A stretch of 64,000 bases of DNA from positions 1 through 64,000 of the forward strand of contig JAKSBX010000106.1 in assembly GCA_022360905.1 (NCBI GenBank), given 5' to 3'. Within the stretch, counting starts at the first letter, position 1. The number at the start of each line of letters is the position of its first letter. Shown here piece after piece: positions 27,718 through 37,822 of the stretch. This DNA is from Chromatiales bacterium. GTDB lineage: Bacteria; Pseudomonadota; Gammaproteobacteria; Chromatiales; Chromatiaceae. The notes beneath the pieces are model-generated. The model saw only the letters and a list, made by a program, of their open reading frames with translations. It did not search any database and was not told the origin of the DNA. The translations under genes and the position numbers were made by a program.

Positions 27718-28032
27718 TCAGGTTTTTACCTCTCCGATACGTTGCCGGATTGAGCCGGGTTTGCCCTCCATGCGATTCTCTTTGCCGATCCTGATATCCA
27801 TTTTGATCGCACTATAGATACGCTGACAACCTGCCGAACCGAGTCGTTCAGTAGCGCTTTCCACGATGTCAAGGGCTTGCCTGACATTGTCGGTTTCGAT
27901 CAGCGTGCCCATCGCGGTTAGCTGGTAGTTGACACCGCTCTCTCTGATCATTTCGATTACCTGGCTCACTTCTCGGCTGACACTCTCACCCTGGTCTAGG
28001 GGGAAAATACTGAATTCTAGTAACACGGACAT
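27718..28032 (-). CDS. MTH1187/YqgV-family thiamine-binding protein
   Basis: A 104-aa protein of the MTH1187/YqgV family, which has a ferredoxin-like fold and in some members binds thiamine derivatives. The family start SVLLEFSIFPLDQGESVSRE and the core YQLTAMGTLIETDNVRQALD are clear. No thiamine biosynthesis or transport genes are near it, so the ligand is not supported by context. Three minus-strand genes of unrelated type precede it. Confidence 0.8.
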   Translation of the reverse strand: MSVLLEFSIFPLDQGESVSREVSQVIEMIRESGVNYQLTAMGTLIETDNVRQALDIVESATERLGSAGCQRIYSAIKMDIRIGKENRMEGKPGSIRQRIGEVKT

Positions 28033-28740
28033 GAGTCATCCTTGTACGCTGCTAATTCAATATAGTTTAGCTTATTAACTCAGCGACCAACTAGGGCCGC
28101 AATAAGTCTGCCTGCATCGAGCCATCAAAATGGTGCTGTAGCCACCCCGCTGACGGGTTTATTGCGGCCTGTCTTTATATTAGTCAGAAAGCTTGAGGCT
28201 TCAAGCACGCCCTGTAGAGTGAACTATCTGGCCACAGGGTCAATTATGCGCACAAAATTGCCGTTTATTGCATTATTTGCATGGAAATTTAGAGATCCCA
28301 TTACCAGCTTTCTATAGCCGTGAAAAATAGTGCCTGTCGATGCTTGATTCTAAGTAGGAATCACTTTGCAACTTTACAACACGGCCTATTGATTTGCTGG
28401 GCCGAAAGAGAGAGTTTATCGCTACCTGGCCCACGATGATTAACCGGGTAAGCAAATGATGGTTTTGCGGGTCAAACCTGCCCTGGCCCAAAGTGAGTTT
28501 ACAAATCTTCACAGCCGGCAGCTTTATTCGAATTGAACGATTGCATAAGCTGCCTCACCAAGAGCGATTACTTTTTTTGAAGAGCGTTGTGTCTCACTGC
28601 TTTGGAATAACCAGTTATTCTGATGGGAAATCCACAGCCGATTATTTGTACCAAATAGAGGCTGGGTGGGCTGGGTTGAAAACAGTCCTGTCATTTATAT
28701 CAATTTGATCTAACAACGAAAACGGTTTGGGAGAGAAGAC
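28033..28740. other. Long intergenic region with an inverted repeat
   Basis: About 700 bases without a supported gene. GGCCGCAATAA (28095-28105) and its reverse complement (28159-28169) form an inverted repeat 53 bases apart. A 71-codon frame from a GTG at 28493 and a 66-codon minus frame at 28312-28512 have no ribosome binding site or recognisable motifs. The region may hold an RNA, a decayed gene or the promoter of mscS. Confidence 0.5.
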
Positions 28741-29559
28741 ATGGATATCTCATTAGACACATTATTGAATGCTTACGTTATTCCCTGGGGTACAAAAATC
28801 ATTATGGCGGCGCTGGTGTTTGTCATCGGCCGCTGGATTGCCAAGGCATTGACCAGGGCCATGCAGAAGTTGATGACCAAAAGCGACGTCGATCCGATGC
28901 TGGTCAGCTTTCTGGGGAATATCGTCAATGCGGCATTGCTCGCTGTTGTGGTGTTGGCGGCGCTGGAGCAGTTAGGTGTCAATACTACCTCTGCACTGGC
29001 TATTCTCGGTGCGGCCGGTCTCGCCGTCGGTCTGGCTCTGAAAGACTCCCTTGCCAGTTTCGCTGCGGGCGTGATGTTGATCATTTTTCGTCCATTCAAG
29101 CTGGGTGATTTCGTTGAGGCTGGTGGTGTCTCCGGTGTGGTTGAGGATATCCGCATCTTTCACAGTGTGTTGAAGACCGGTGACAACCGGGAGATCACCA
29201 TGCCGAATGCACAGATCTACAGCGGCACCATCATTAACTATTCTGCGCGGGAAACCCGCCGTATCGATCTGGTTATCGGTATCGGCTATGAGGACAACAT
29301 CAAACAGGCCCGCGATGTGCTGACACAGATTCTAAATGCTGATGAGACGGTGCTGAAAGACCCCGAACCAACCATCATGTTGTTGGAGCTGGGGGAGAGC
29401 AGTGTGGATTTCGCAGTTCGACCCTGGGTCAAGAGCGGTGACTACTGGACCACTAGAGCGGCGCTTCTAGAAGCCATAAAAACCCGTTTTGACCAGGAAG
29501 GTATCAGTATCCCTTATCCACAAAGGGATCTACACATGATTCAGCAGAGCGCTGCCTGA
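28741..29559 (+). CDS. mscS: Small-conductance mechanosensitive channel
   Basis: MscS opens under membrane tension to release solutes during hypo-osmotic shock. The 272-aa inner-membrane protein has three membrane segments, the third with GAAGLAVGLALKDSLASFAA and then MLIIFRPFKLGDFVEAGG. The beta domain and C-terminal vestibule follow (AVRPWVKSGDYWTTR). The size fits E. coli MscS (286 aa). GGGAGAG precedes the start by about 8 bases. Confidence 0.93.
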   Translation: MDISLDTLLNAYVIPWGTKIIMAALVFVIGRWIAKALTRAMQKLMTKSDVDPMLVSFLGNIVNAALLAVVVLAALEQLGVNTTSALAILGAAGLAVGLALKDSLASFAAGVMLIIFRPFKLGDFVEAGGVSGVVEDIRIFHSVLKTGDNREITMPNAQIYSGTIINYSARETRRIDLVIGIGYEDNIKQARDVLTQILNADETVLKDPEPTIMLLELGESSVDFAVRPWVKSGDYWTTRAALLEAIKTRFDQEGISIPYPQRDLHMIQQSAA

Positions 29560-29609
29560 TTTTCAGTGCTCAATTCAGGACGGATGAATCACATAAAGAG
29601 GAACATTCT

Positions 29610-30440
29610 ATGGAGGTTAGTGTGAATCGTACTCTGATTTTGGCCATGGCAAGTTTGCTGTTCAGCAGCTCACTGCATGCCGAGAAAGGCTTGGCTTACA
29701 ATCCAACCGGTAGCGTTTGGCGGACCGGATCAGGCGAGTGTTGGACGACAACCTATCGAGACAAAGAGACGCAGCAGAGCGGTTGTTTCGGTGAACCGGT
29801 CGTGGCGGTCAAAGAGGACCAACCCGAAGCGGACAGTGATGGTGATGGTGTGGTTGATTCACAGGATAAATGTCCAAACAGTGCCGCAGGCGCTCAGGTT
29901 GGCGCTGACGGATGTCCTCTGGATAGTGATGGAGACGGTGTCATCGATGCTGAGGATAAATGTCCCGGTACAGCCCAGGGTGTCCAGGTCGATGCCATGG
30001 GTTGTGAAGTGGACAGTGATGGCGATGGTGTTGCGGATAGTCGCGACAGCTGTCCGAACACCCCGCAGGGGGCAACGGTCACTGGTGATGGGTGTGCGGT
30101 AAAAATCGTACTGCAGAACATTCAGTTCGAGTTGAACAGTCACCGGATCAGCGGAGATTACAGCAGTGTCATCGAAAAGGTTGCTGCATCGTTGAACTCT
30201 CGTAGTGATATCAAGGCATTAACGGTGGTTGGCCATACCGATTCCACGGGTAGTGCCGATTACAATCAGTCCCTATCGGAAAAACGTGCGCAAGCGGTTG
30301 CCGACGCATTGGCTGCACAGGGTGTGGATCAAGGAATGATGACGGTCAAGGGGATGGGGGAGAGTTCTCCTGTTGCAGATAACGAGCTTGCCGATGGAAG
30401 AGCGAAAAACCGTCGGGTCGAGTTAAAGCTGGCCAACTAA
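29610..30440 (+). CDS. OmpA-family protein with thrombospondin type 3 repeats
   Basis: A 276-aa exported protein. It has a signal peptide (about residues 1-25, ending SSSLHA). Next come WRTGSGECW and a Cys-containing region, three Asp-rich calcium-binding TSP3 repeats (DSDGDGVVDSQDKCP, DSDGDGVIDAEDKCP, DSDGDGVADSRDSCP), and a C-terminal OmpA peptidoglycan-binding domain with VVGHTDSTGSADYNQSLSEK. There is no N-terminal membrane barrel, so it is likely periplasmic or lipid-independent and anchored to peptidoglycan. It follows mscS by 50 bases. Confidence 0.88.
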   Translation: MEVSVNRTLILAMASLLFSSSLHAEKGLAYNPTGSVWRTGSGECWTTTYRDKETQQSGCFGEPVVAVKEDQPEADSDGDGVVDSQDKCPNSAAGAQVGADGCPLDSDGDGVIDAEDKCPGTAQGVQVDAMGCEVDSDGDGVADSRDSCPNTPQGATVTGDGCAVKIVLQNIQFELNSHRISGDYSSVIEKVAASLNSRSDIKALTVVGHTDSTGSADYNQSLSEKRAQAVADALAAQGVDQGMMTVKGMGESSPVADNELADGRAKNRRVELKLAN

Positions 30441-30792
30441 TCCGGCCGGCAAGGCGCGTGGCCCTGATGGTAAATGTCTAGCACCACAGGGCCTATCGCC
30501 ATGGCTGAGTATCACCTTTTGTCAGGTTGAGGGTGTAAAGCCAGGATAGGGAAATGATTAAACTATGGCTGGCCGGAAGGCTGGATCTATGTCTGAGTGT
30601 TGATTTGTTGTTTCATTGAATAGGAATAGCGAATAATATGACAGAGCGGTTTAATTTTGATTAACGTTTGGACGACTTGTATGGGGCTGTAGATTTAGGA
30701 TATGGCAGCATCAGGGTGTTTCCCAGCGCCTATAGTCGTTTCGTGATACGTCAGAGGTTCTCACTGGCGTATTGCCTGAGTGGGAGTAGCTT
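30441..30792. other. Intergenic region with a hairpin
   Basis: GGCCCTG (30460-30466) pairs with CAGGGCC (30487-30493), with an inner GGT/ACC, just after the OmpA gene. It has no T run, so it is at best a weak terminator or 3' stabiliser. The rest of the gap holds no gene and presumably the promoter of the response regulator. Confidence 0.5.
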
Positions 30793-31479
30793 ATGCGAAT
30801 AGCCTATTTGGAAGACGACAAAGTGCAATCGGGTGTGATGAAGGAGTGGCTTGAGGCTGAAGGATATGTCTGCCGCGTGTTCGATAATGCAGACGCTTTT
30901 ATGCGTGAACTGCGCCATGAAACATACGATTTGTTGATTATGGATTGGGAGTTGCCCGGCAAGAGTGGTGTCGAGGTGCTTTCATGGGTCAGAGGGGAGC
31001 GGGAATGGGATCTACCGGTTTTTTTCATCACTCACAGGGATGGTGAACAGGATATCATCGAAGCCCTGGACAAAGGCGCCGACGATTATCTGGCCAAGCC
31101 GGTTAACCGTGAAGTCATGTTGGCTAGAATCAAGGCCCTGGTCAGACGACACAGCGGGCGACGGGATCTTATCCGGGTTGCCAATTTCACGCTGAATAAA
31201 GAGAACAAAACCCTCATGTTGAAGGATGTGCCGATTGAGATGACTGAAAAGGAGTTTCAGTTGGCATGGATGCTGTTCACCAATATCGGACGACTACTTT
31301 CCAGAGACCATCTGTTAGAGAGTATTTGGGGATTCGGTCCGGGGTTGATGACCCGTACAGTCGATACGCATATCAGTCGATTGCGCAGAAAGTTGGGCTT
31401 GACACCGGAAAACGGCTGGCGATTGAAAGCGGTATATCATCAGGGATATCGACTCGAGCAGCTCGAAGACGAAGGGTGA
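30793..31479 (+). CDS. OmpR-family response regulator
   Basis: A 228-aa response regulator with a receiver domain (about 1-120) and a winged-helix DNA-binding domain (about 130-225). The phosphoacceptor is D51 in LLIMDWELPGKSG; the acidic pair E7-D8 and K101 in DDYLAKPVNR are present. The winged helix has LLESIWGFGP and RTVDTHISRLRRKLG. It lies 53 bases before the FecR/LysM gene and in the same direction as the CHASE2 kinase, its probable partner. Confidence 0.9.
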   Translation: MRIAYLEDDKVQSGVMKEWLEAEGYVCRVFDNADAFMRELRHETYDLLIMDWELPGKSGVEVLSWVRGEREWDLPVFFITHRDGEQDIIEALDKGADDYLAKPVNREVMLARIKALVRRHSGRRDLIRVANFTLNKENKTLMLKDVPIEMTEKEFQLAWMLFTNIGRLLSRDHLLESIWGFGPGLMTRTVDTHISRLRRKLGLTPENGWRLKAVYHQGYRLEQLEDEG

Positions 31480-31544
31480 ATGACTGTTGGTTGAGTTGCC
31501 GGGTTAATAGGCCCTAACCAATCGGCAAGGTATTGTGTTTTGAT

Positions 31545-32882
31545 ATGTTTATCGTTAGTCGAGCTACAGCGCTGCTTCTGTTATTGCTGCTATCCACACT
31601 CTCCTCGCTTGCCTGGTCGGAGGACTGGATATACAAATTGCATGAAGGCGAGAATCTAACCCTGGTTAAGGAGCGCTTCCTCAAGCCTGAATTCACCGCC
31701 TGGCAGTTACAGGTATATAACAGCATAGAAAAGGATAGGGAGATCCCGGTTGGCACCGAGATCCGGGTGCCTATCGATTGGATGAAGGATCACCTTGCCG
31801 GAGTTGAGATCAGCTATGTATACGGTGATGTGGTTATTACCCGCCGTGGGGATGATGCGGGAATTGAGGCTGTCAAAGGGGATGTTCTTAAAGCTGGGGA
31901 TCGCATCAATACGGCGGCAAGGTCTGCCGCTTCATTACGCTTTGCAGATCAATCTGTGCTGCTTGTCGGGGAATCGAGCGAGGTCGTTTTCGATGCCCTA
32001 TCCTCATACCGGGGAATCGGTATGCTGGACACCCGTATTAGATTACAACGGGGCCGGGTGGAAAACCGGGTTACCCCGTTCTCACGACCGAAATCCCGCT
32101 ACGAAATACACACGCCCGCTGCAGTGACCGTTGTCAGGGGAACGGATTTCCGGGTCTCATCGGATCGGCTCAACGATATGACGCACAGTGAAGTTACCGA
32201 GGGTGAGGTTCAGGTGACGGCACAAGGAGCTACGGTATTCGTTAAGCAGGGTGAGGGGACCCGGGTAGTCTCCGGTGAGACGCCGGCAGAGCCGCGCAAA
32301 CTGCTTCCGGCACCGGACATGACTCAGCTGGATCTGACCAGGGGCGATGACAGCCTGCTGCTGGAGTGGGCCGGATTACCGGCTGCGGTCAGTTATCGCT
32401 ATCAGTTGAAGGACAGAGACCAAGTGCTGGTTGCTATCGGTATCAGCCAATCTCCCCGTGTTGAGATCCCCCAGCAGCCTGCCGGTGAGTACCATCTACT
32501 TTTACGTGGTATCGATGAACTGGGATTGGAAGGTCTGGAGGGCGAAAAAGTTTTCCAACTGCATTTGCAGCCACCGGTTGAAGCAAAACCGTCGACACCA
32601 CCACCAGGAGTCGCCTCACAGCTGATGCCGCCGCTGTTTTTCCCTCATGGTATGTTGTTTCGATGGAGTGCCGTGTCTGATGCCTGGGGGTATAAATTCA
32701 TATTGGCCCGGGATGTGGCGCTGCGGGATGTTCTGTTTGAACGGCTCTCTTTCGATAACGGCTTTGAAATGGGTTACCCTGGGCCTGGACGCTACTTTGT
32801 TGCTGTTGAGGCTTTGGCGGAAGGCGATGTAGGGAAACGGTTATCTGATATCTATGTCATAGATCTACCTGCCAGGTTCTGA
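31545..32882 (+). CDS. Exported FecR/LysM-domain protein
   Basis: A 445-aa periplasmic protein with a signal peptide (FIVSRATALLLLLLLSTLSS). A LysM-like region follows (about 27-75, WQLQVYNSIEKDREIPVGTE). A FecR domain comes next (about 85-210, VVRGTDFRVSSDRLNDMTHS and QGEGTRVVSGETP). Two fibronectin-like beta regions make up the rest. The GTG at 31533 adds 4 residues; ATG 31545 gives the clean signal. Located between a response regulator and a CHASE2 kinase, it probably helps the kinase sense the envelope. Confidence 0.8.
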   Translation: MFIVSRATALLLLLLLSTLSSLAWSEDWIYKLHEGENLTLVKERFLKPEFTAWQLQVYNSIEKDREIPVGTEIRVPIDWMKDHLAGVEISYVYGDVVITRRGDDAGIEAVKGDVLKAGDRINTAARSAASLRFADQSVLLVGESSEVVFDALSSYRGIGMLDTRIRLQRGRVENRVTPFSRPKSRYEIHTPAAVTVVRGTDFRVSSDRLNDMTHSEVTEGEVQVTAQGATVFVKQGEGTRVVSGETPAEPRKLLPAPDMTQLDLTRGDDSLLLEWAGLPAAVSYRYQLKDRDQVLVAIGISQSPRVEIPQQPAGEYHLLLRGIDELGLEGLEGEKVFQLHLQPPVEAKPSTPPPGVASQLMPPLFFPHGMLFRWSAVSDAWGYKFILARDVALRDVLFERLSFDNGFEMGYPGPGRYFVAVEALAEGDVGKRLSDIYVIDLPARF

Positions 32883-33035
32883 TTTATCGTTTGGCGAGTG
32901 CCATCAGTGGGCGGCAACGAGTGGTTCGTATCTACCCGGCACGCTTCGGCTGAACATGGTCTATTATGGTGCCGGGTGGATAGTAGCAACTGATCGTGAA
33001 ACGCATTTCACTTAGGGCCTGTTAACACGAATCCA

Positions 33036-35693
33036 ATGCAAATCACAGCAAACAGATCATCGGAAAAACGAGTACAGCGGGGATTGTCTGAACCGTTCAG
33101 AAGTGCTTTGATCTTGGCGCTGTTTACCGCTTTGTTTGCCGCCAGCGGCTGGTTACATCGTTGGGATCTGCTGCTTTACGACTTGCAGATGGGGGTGAAA
33201 ACGGTTGCCCCGTCTGACGATATTATCATTGTTGCGATCGATGAGAAGAGCTTGAGGGCCTTGGGTAGATGGCCCTGGTCGAGACGGGTGCATGCCGAGT
33301 TAGTGGATCGCCTGACCCAATCCGGGGCGAAGGCGATCGTCTTCGATATTCTGATGGCGGAAGAGGACAGAAGCGATCCCGAGGCTGATATTCAGCTCAT
33401 TCAGTCAGTCGCAGCCAGTGAGCGGGTATTCATGCCGGTAATCACTGAGCAGAATCGCCAGGGGGGTATGCTGGTTGAGTCTATGCCTCTGCCGGCACTT
33501 TCCAACGTCGTGGCAGGTCTGGGGCATGTCCACATCGATCTGGATGCTGACGGTATTGCCCGAGGTGTCTATCTGTATGAAGGGCTTGGCCAGGCCTATT
33601 GGCCCCAATTGATGTTAAGCCTGCTGAATTGGTTGAATCCAGAGCAACATCCGCTAGAGAACAGACAGAGCCACCAGGAGCACAATGTTCACCTGATCCG
33701 AAGGCACACCCATCGACTGATCCCCTTTACCGGCCCGGCTGGTCACTACAACCGGTACTCATACAGTCAGGTGCTGGAGGGTGACTATATGGCTGATATG
33801 TTCCGCGACCGGATCGTGCTTGTCGGGGTTACTGCAACCGGAATCGGTGATGCTCTACCCACCCCTCTATCCGGATACGGTGTGCCCATGCCCGGGGTGG
33901 AGATCAATGCCAATATCCTGGACAGTCTGCGCCGGAATGAAGCGGTAACACCGGTCAGTTATTTGACCCATCTGCTGGGCAGCACCCTGGTGGTGATGTT
34001 GCCGTTTCTCTTCTATCCCTTCTTCCCGACCCGCGCGGCACCTCTGGTATCCGTGGCTTTGGTGATGGGATTCGTGCTGGTCAACTGGATCCTGTTGCGC
34101 GGCGTGGAGATCTGGTTTCCTCCCTCTGCTGTACTGTTGGGACTGACATTGAGCTACCCGCTTTGGAGCTGGCGGCGCCTCGATCAGGCAGTTCGCTATT
34201 TGAACGAGCAGTTGGAACGGATCCATCGGGAGCAGAGTCTATTGCCCGTTCATCTGCCTGCGGGTGATATGTCGACAGCCATGCAGTTTCTCTCCCGCTT
34301 GATGCCGCTGCAGGGTTGGGTTGTCTATGATGCGCGCAGTGGAAAGCAACTGATGAGCGGTGGCACTGCACTGGGTGAGCCGCTTGAAGCGTTGAGCAAA
34401 GAGGCGTGGCAGAGGTCAGGCGCAGAGATCTGGACGTTGATCGAGCGGCCAGAGACCCACTGGCAACTTGGCCTTAGCTGGCCGCGCAATGCGGTACCGG
34501 AAGGGCGGGCGTTGCGACTGGTGAGTGATTTTGCCTATCAGTTCTCTGAGAAACCTGAGACGGATCAAGGTGGGGTGTTGGAGCGTGTGGAGTTGCGCCT
34601 GCGTCAGATGCGGGTAGCTACTGCCAGGATCCAGCGATTCCGCAATCTGATTCGCAACGCAGTCGGTCAGATGGATGATGGACTGATGGTAATCAACAGT
34701 CATGGGCAGGTGGTGATGTCCAACCCGAGAAGTGCCTTTTATCTGGGTCATGAAACCGATCAGGATCTGCTTGGTGAAGATGCGTATCAGCTGTTGAAGG
34801 TGTTGGAAGTGCAGGGTGGTGAATCCTGGGAGGAGATCTTCAAAAAAGTGATGCTGGCCGATGAACCGATACGTTTCGAGGCGATACGCCGACCCGATAC
34901 CGAGCTGTTTGTGCAGCTGAAATCACTGCAGGGTGTGGAGGCGGATACCTACGGGATGATTGTCAACCTTTCCTATATCGGCACCCTCAAGCGCTCGGAG
35001 CGCACCCGGGCGAAGATGCTCAACTTTCTCTCTCATGACATTCGCTCCCCCATCACCTCACTGCTCTCACTGACCCAGTCGCAGCAGAAGCGCCAGGGCA
35101 GTGCAGAAGCCATGGCGGAAGCGATCGAGCCGCTGGCCCGTCGCTCGCTGAAACTGGCCGATGATTTTCTCCGCCTGGCCAGAGCTGAGGCCGTCGAGGT
35201 GGCTTCATTTACCGAGACCGACTTTGTCAGCGTCGCCTGTAATGCACTGGATGAGATCTACACCAAGGCCAAGGCCAATGAGATCGCCTTCAAAAGTGAG
35301 TTCAGTGAAGACGAGATCTGGCTACTGGGTGATCCCGGCCTGCTTGAAAGGGCACTCTTCAACCTGATGGAGAATGCGGTCAAGTTTTCGCCTGCGCAGA
35401 GCCTGATCGAAGTCAGGGTCTTTCGAGACCAGGGCTTCGTGGTTTGTGACATCGTCGATCAGGGAGCAGGGATACCTGAAGATCAGTTGCAGGAGATCTT
35501 TCTCCCCTTCATACAATCCTCACTGAATGCCCTGTCCGACATCCGTGGCGTCGGTCTGGGTCTCAGTTTTGTCAAAGTCGTGGCAGATAAACACCACGGC
35601 AAGATTATCGCGCAGAACAATCCGCAGGGTGGCGCCACTTTTTCACTGAGTATTCCCTGCGAGCGTGAATCCCCCATCCAGAGCAATAGCTGA
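33036..35693 (+). CDS. CHASE2-domain sensor histidine kinase
   Basis: An 885-aa membrane sensor. A hydrophobic segment (about 23-40) is followed by an extracytoplasmic CHASE2 domain (about 45-310, VAIDEKSLRALGRWPWSRR and VGVTATGIGDALPTPLSG). Three membrane segments follow (about 315-390), then a PAS-like domain (about 545-645, QMDDGLMVINSHGQVVMSN). The kinase has the H box NFLSHDIRSPI (H667) and ATP-binding motifs NLMENAVKFSP, DQGAGIPEDQ and GVGLGLSFVK. Third gene of the module with the response regulator and FecR protein. Confidence 0.9.
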   Translation: MQITANRSSEKRVQRGLSEPFRSALILALFTALFAASGWLHRWDLLLYDLQMGVKTVAPSDDIIIVAIDEKSLRALGRWPWSRRVHAELVDRLTQSGAKAIVFDILMAEEDRSDPEADIQLIQSVAASERVFMPVITEQNRQGGMLVESMPLPALSNVVAGLGHVHIDLDADGIARGVYLYEGLGQAYWPQLMLSLLNWLNPEQHPLENRQSHQEHNVHLIRRHTHRLIPFTGPAGHYNRYSYSQVLEGDYMADMFRDRIVLVGVTATGIGDALPTPLSGYGVPMPGVEINANILDSLRRNEAVTPVSYLTHLLGSTLVVMLPFLFYPFFPTRAAPLVSVALVMGFVLVNWILLRGVEIWFPPSAVLLGLTLSYPLWSWRRLDQAVRYLNEQLERIHREQSLLPVHLPAGDMSTAMQFLSRLMPLQGWVVYDARSGKQLMSGGTALGEPLEALSKEAWQRSGAEIWTLIERPETHWQLGLSWPRNAVPEGRALRLVSDFAYQFSEKPETDQGGVLERVELRLRQMRVATARIQRFRNLIRNAVGQMDDGLMVINSHGQVVMSNPRSAFYLGHETDQDLLGEDAYQLLKVLEVQGGESWEEIFKKVMLADEPIRFEAIRRPDTELFVQLKSLQGVEADTYGMIVNLSYIGTLKRSERTRAKMLNFLSHDIRSPITSLLSLTQSQQKRQGSAEAMAEAIEPLARRSLKLADDFLRLARAEAVEVASFTETDFVSVACNALDEIYTKAKANEIAFKSEFSEDEIWLLGDPGLLERALFNLMENAVKFSPAQSLIEVRVFRDQGFVVCDIVDQGAGIPEDQLQEIFLPFIQSSLNALSDIRGVGLGLSFVKVVADKHHGKIIAQNNPQGGATFSLSIPCERESPIQSNS

Positions 35694-35730
35694 CCTGACT
35701 GTTATTAGTCTGCCCCTGATGTGAAATTAG

Positions 35731-35827
35731 CCGCCAATAAACGCCAATCACCGCGAAATGCCGCGAACCGCTTTAGTGATAAGGCTTCTTTTTGTGTTGA
35801 TTCGCGGTGATTGGCGTTTATTGGCGG
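35731..35827. repeat. Palindromic intergenic repeat, family A copy 2
   Basis: Perfect 27-base inverted arms (35731-35757 and 35801-35827), CCGCCAATAAACGCC then AATCACCGCGAA, around a 43-base centre. It lies between the CHASE2 kinase stop and ilvD. CCTGATGTGAA at 35715-35725 precedes it, as before copy 1. Confidence 0.9.
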
Positions 35828-35927
35828 TTTTATTCTCTAAAGTCAGAACCATTCACTTTGGGGTTTGTTTGCGCTATCTGAAAACAGGCATAATAGTCAT
35901 TTGTAATGCTAATTGCCGGAGCCAGAG

Positions 35928-37775
35928 ATGCCACAATATCGCTCACATACCACCACCCATGGCCGCAACATGGCGGGTGCCCGCGCCCTATGGCGGGCTA
36001 CCGGTATGACAGATGACGATTTTGACAAGCCGATCGTCGCGGTAGCCAACTCATTCACCCAGTTTGTACCCGGCCATGTTCATCTGAAAGACCTGGGGCA
36101 GCTGGTAGCCCGGGAGATCGAACAGGCTGGAGGGGTTGCCAAGGAGTTCAACACCATTGCGGTGGATGACGGTATCGCCATGGGTCATGGGGGCATGCTC
36201 TACTCTCTGCCGTCCCGGGATATCATTGCGGATTCTGTGGAATATATGGTCAATGCTCACTGTGCCGATGCCCTGGTCTGTATCTCCAACTGCGACAAGA
36301 TCACCCCAGGAATGCTGATGGCGGCGTTGCGCCTGAACATCCCCACGGTGTTCGTCTCCGGCGGACCGATGGAGGCGGGAAAGGTTAAACTGCACGGTAA
36401 GGAACTCCACCTCGATCTGGTGGATGCCATGGTCTCCGCTGCGGATCCCAACGAGAGCGACGAAGATGTGGCCAAAATTGAACGCTCTGCCTGCCCCACC
36501 TGTGGCTCCTGTTCCGGTATGTTCACCGCCAACTCCATGAACTGCCTCACCGAAGCGCTGGGACTTTCGCTCCCGGGCAACGGTTCTCTGCTGGCCACCC
36601 ATGCCGACCGGGAGCAGCTGTTTCTCGAGGCCGGAAGGCTGGTGGTCGACCTGGCAAGACGCTGGTATGAGCAGGACGATGCCTCGGTTCTGCCCCGGGA
36701 GATTGCCAGCTTCCAGGCGTTCGAAAATGCCATGAGCCTGGATATCGCGATGGGAGGATCCACCAATACGGTGCTGCATCTGTTGGCGGCGGCCCATGAG
36801 GGTGAGGTGGATTTCACCATGCAGGATATCGATCGATTGAGCCGTTCGGTACCGAATCTGTGCAAGGTTGCACCGGCCACTCAGCAATACCACATGGAGG
36901 ATGTGCATCGGGCCGGCGGGGTGATCGGAATCCTCGGTGAGCTGGATCGGGCCGGGCTGATTAAGCGGGATGTGCCCACCGTCTATGCAAAAAGCCTTGC
37001 CGAGGCGCTGGACAGTTGGGATGTAATCCGTACCGAAGAGGAGATGGTGCATAGCCGCTATCTGGCGGCACCAGGTGGTATACCGACCCAGGTGGCCTTC
37101 AGTCAGGAAGCCCGCTGGCCTGGTCTCGATCTGGATCGAAGTGGAGGATGTATCCGTGATTTGGAACACGCCTATTCGAAGGATGGCGGTCTGGCTGTGC
37201 TGTTCGGTAACCTGGCTGAGCACGGTTGTATCGTGAAGACTGCCGGCGTGGATGAATCGATCCTCAAGTTTTCCGGTCCGGCTCGGCTTTTTGAGAGCCA
37301 GGAGGCGGCTGTAGAAGCGATCCTGGCTGATAAGATCAATCCGGGGGATGTGGTCATTATCCGCTATGAGGGTCCGAAAGGTGGGCCTGGCATGCAGGAG
37401 ATGCTCTATCCAACCAGTTACCTGAAATCGAAAGGCCTGGGTAAACAGTGCGCGTTGATTACCGACGGTCGGTTTTCCGGTGGTACCTCAGGGCTCTCAA
37501 TCGGCCACTGCTCGCCCGAAGCCGCTGAGGGTGGCAACATCGGCTTGGTGGAAGAGGGGGATCTGATCGAAATCGATATTCCCGCAAGAACCATTCAGGT
37601 GGCACTCGACGATCAGCAACTGGCGCAGAGACGTGAACAGATGAATGCACGCGGTGGGCAGGCCTGGAAGCCAGTCTCACGTCAGCGGCAGGTATCCACA
37701 GCTTTGAAGGCCTATGCGGCATTGACGACCTCGGCTGCCCGTGGGGCGGTCAGGGATCTGTCTCAGCTGGATTAG
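35928..37775 (+). CDS. ilvD: Dihydroxy-acid dehydratase
   Basis: IlvD dehydrates dihydroxy-isovalerate and its homologue in valine, leucine and isoleucine synthesis using an iron-sulfur cluster. The 615-aa product starts [20 protein letters not shown] and has [12 protein letters not shown] and [20 protein letters not shown] for cluster ligands, plus [14 protein letters not shown]. Start ATG 35928 matches the family; an upstream TTG at 35913 adds 5 residues. No other ilv gene is near. Confidence 0.96.
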   Translation: MPQYRSHTTTHGRNMAGARALWRATGMTDDDFDKPIVAVANSFTQFVPGHVHLKDLGQLVAREIEQAGGVAKEFNTIAVDDGIAMGHGGMLYSLPSRDIIADSVEYMVNAHCADALVCISNCDKITPGMLMAALRLNIPTVFVSGGPMEAGKVKLHGKELHLDLVDAMVSAADPNESDEDVAKIERSACPTCGSCSGMFTANSMNCLTEALGLSLPGNGSLLATHADREQLFLEAGRLVVDLARRWYEQDDASVLPREIASFQAFENAMSLDIAMGGSTNTVLHLLAAAHEGEVDFTMQDIDRLSRSVPNLCKVAPATQQYHMEDVHRAGGVIGILGELDRAGLIKRDVPTVYAKSLAEALDSWDVIRTEEEMVHSRYLAAPGGIPTQVAFSQEARWPGLDLDRSGGCIRDLEHAYSKDGGLAVLFGNLAEHGCIVKTAGVDESILKFSGPARLFESQEAAVEAILADKINPGDVVIIRYEGPKGGPGMQEMLYPTSYLKSKGLGKQCALITDGRFSGGTSGLSIGHCSPEAAEGGNIGLVEEGDLIEIDIPARTIQVALDDQQLAQRREQMNARGGQAWKPVSRQRQVSTALKAYAALTTSAARGAVRDLSQLD

Positions 37776-37822
37776 TGTTAATAGGCCCGAGCATTCACCG
37801 GCTTTGGAGTTGGTTGTAAGCC

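Noticed and set aside
28493..28708. 71-codon plus-strand frame
   Set aside because: GTG start without a binding site and no family signature; likely chance in a non-coding gap.
35758..36009. 83-codon frame before ilvD
   Set aside because: Starts in the family A palindrome and runs into ilvD in another frame.
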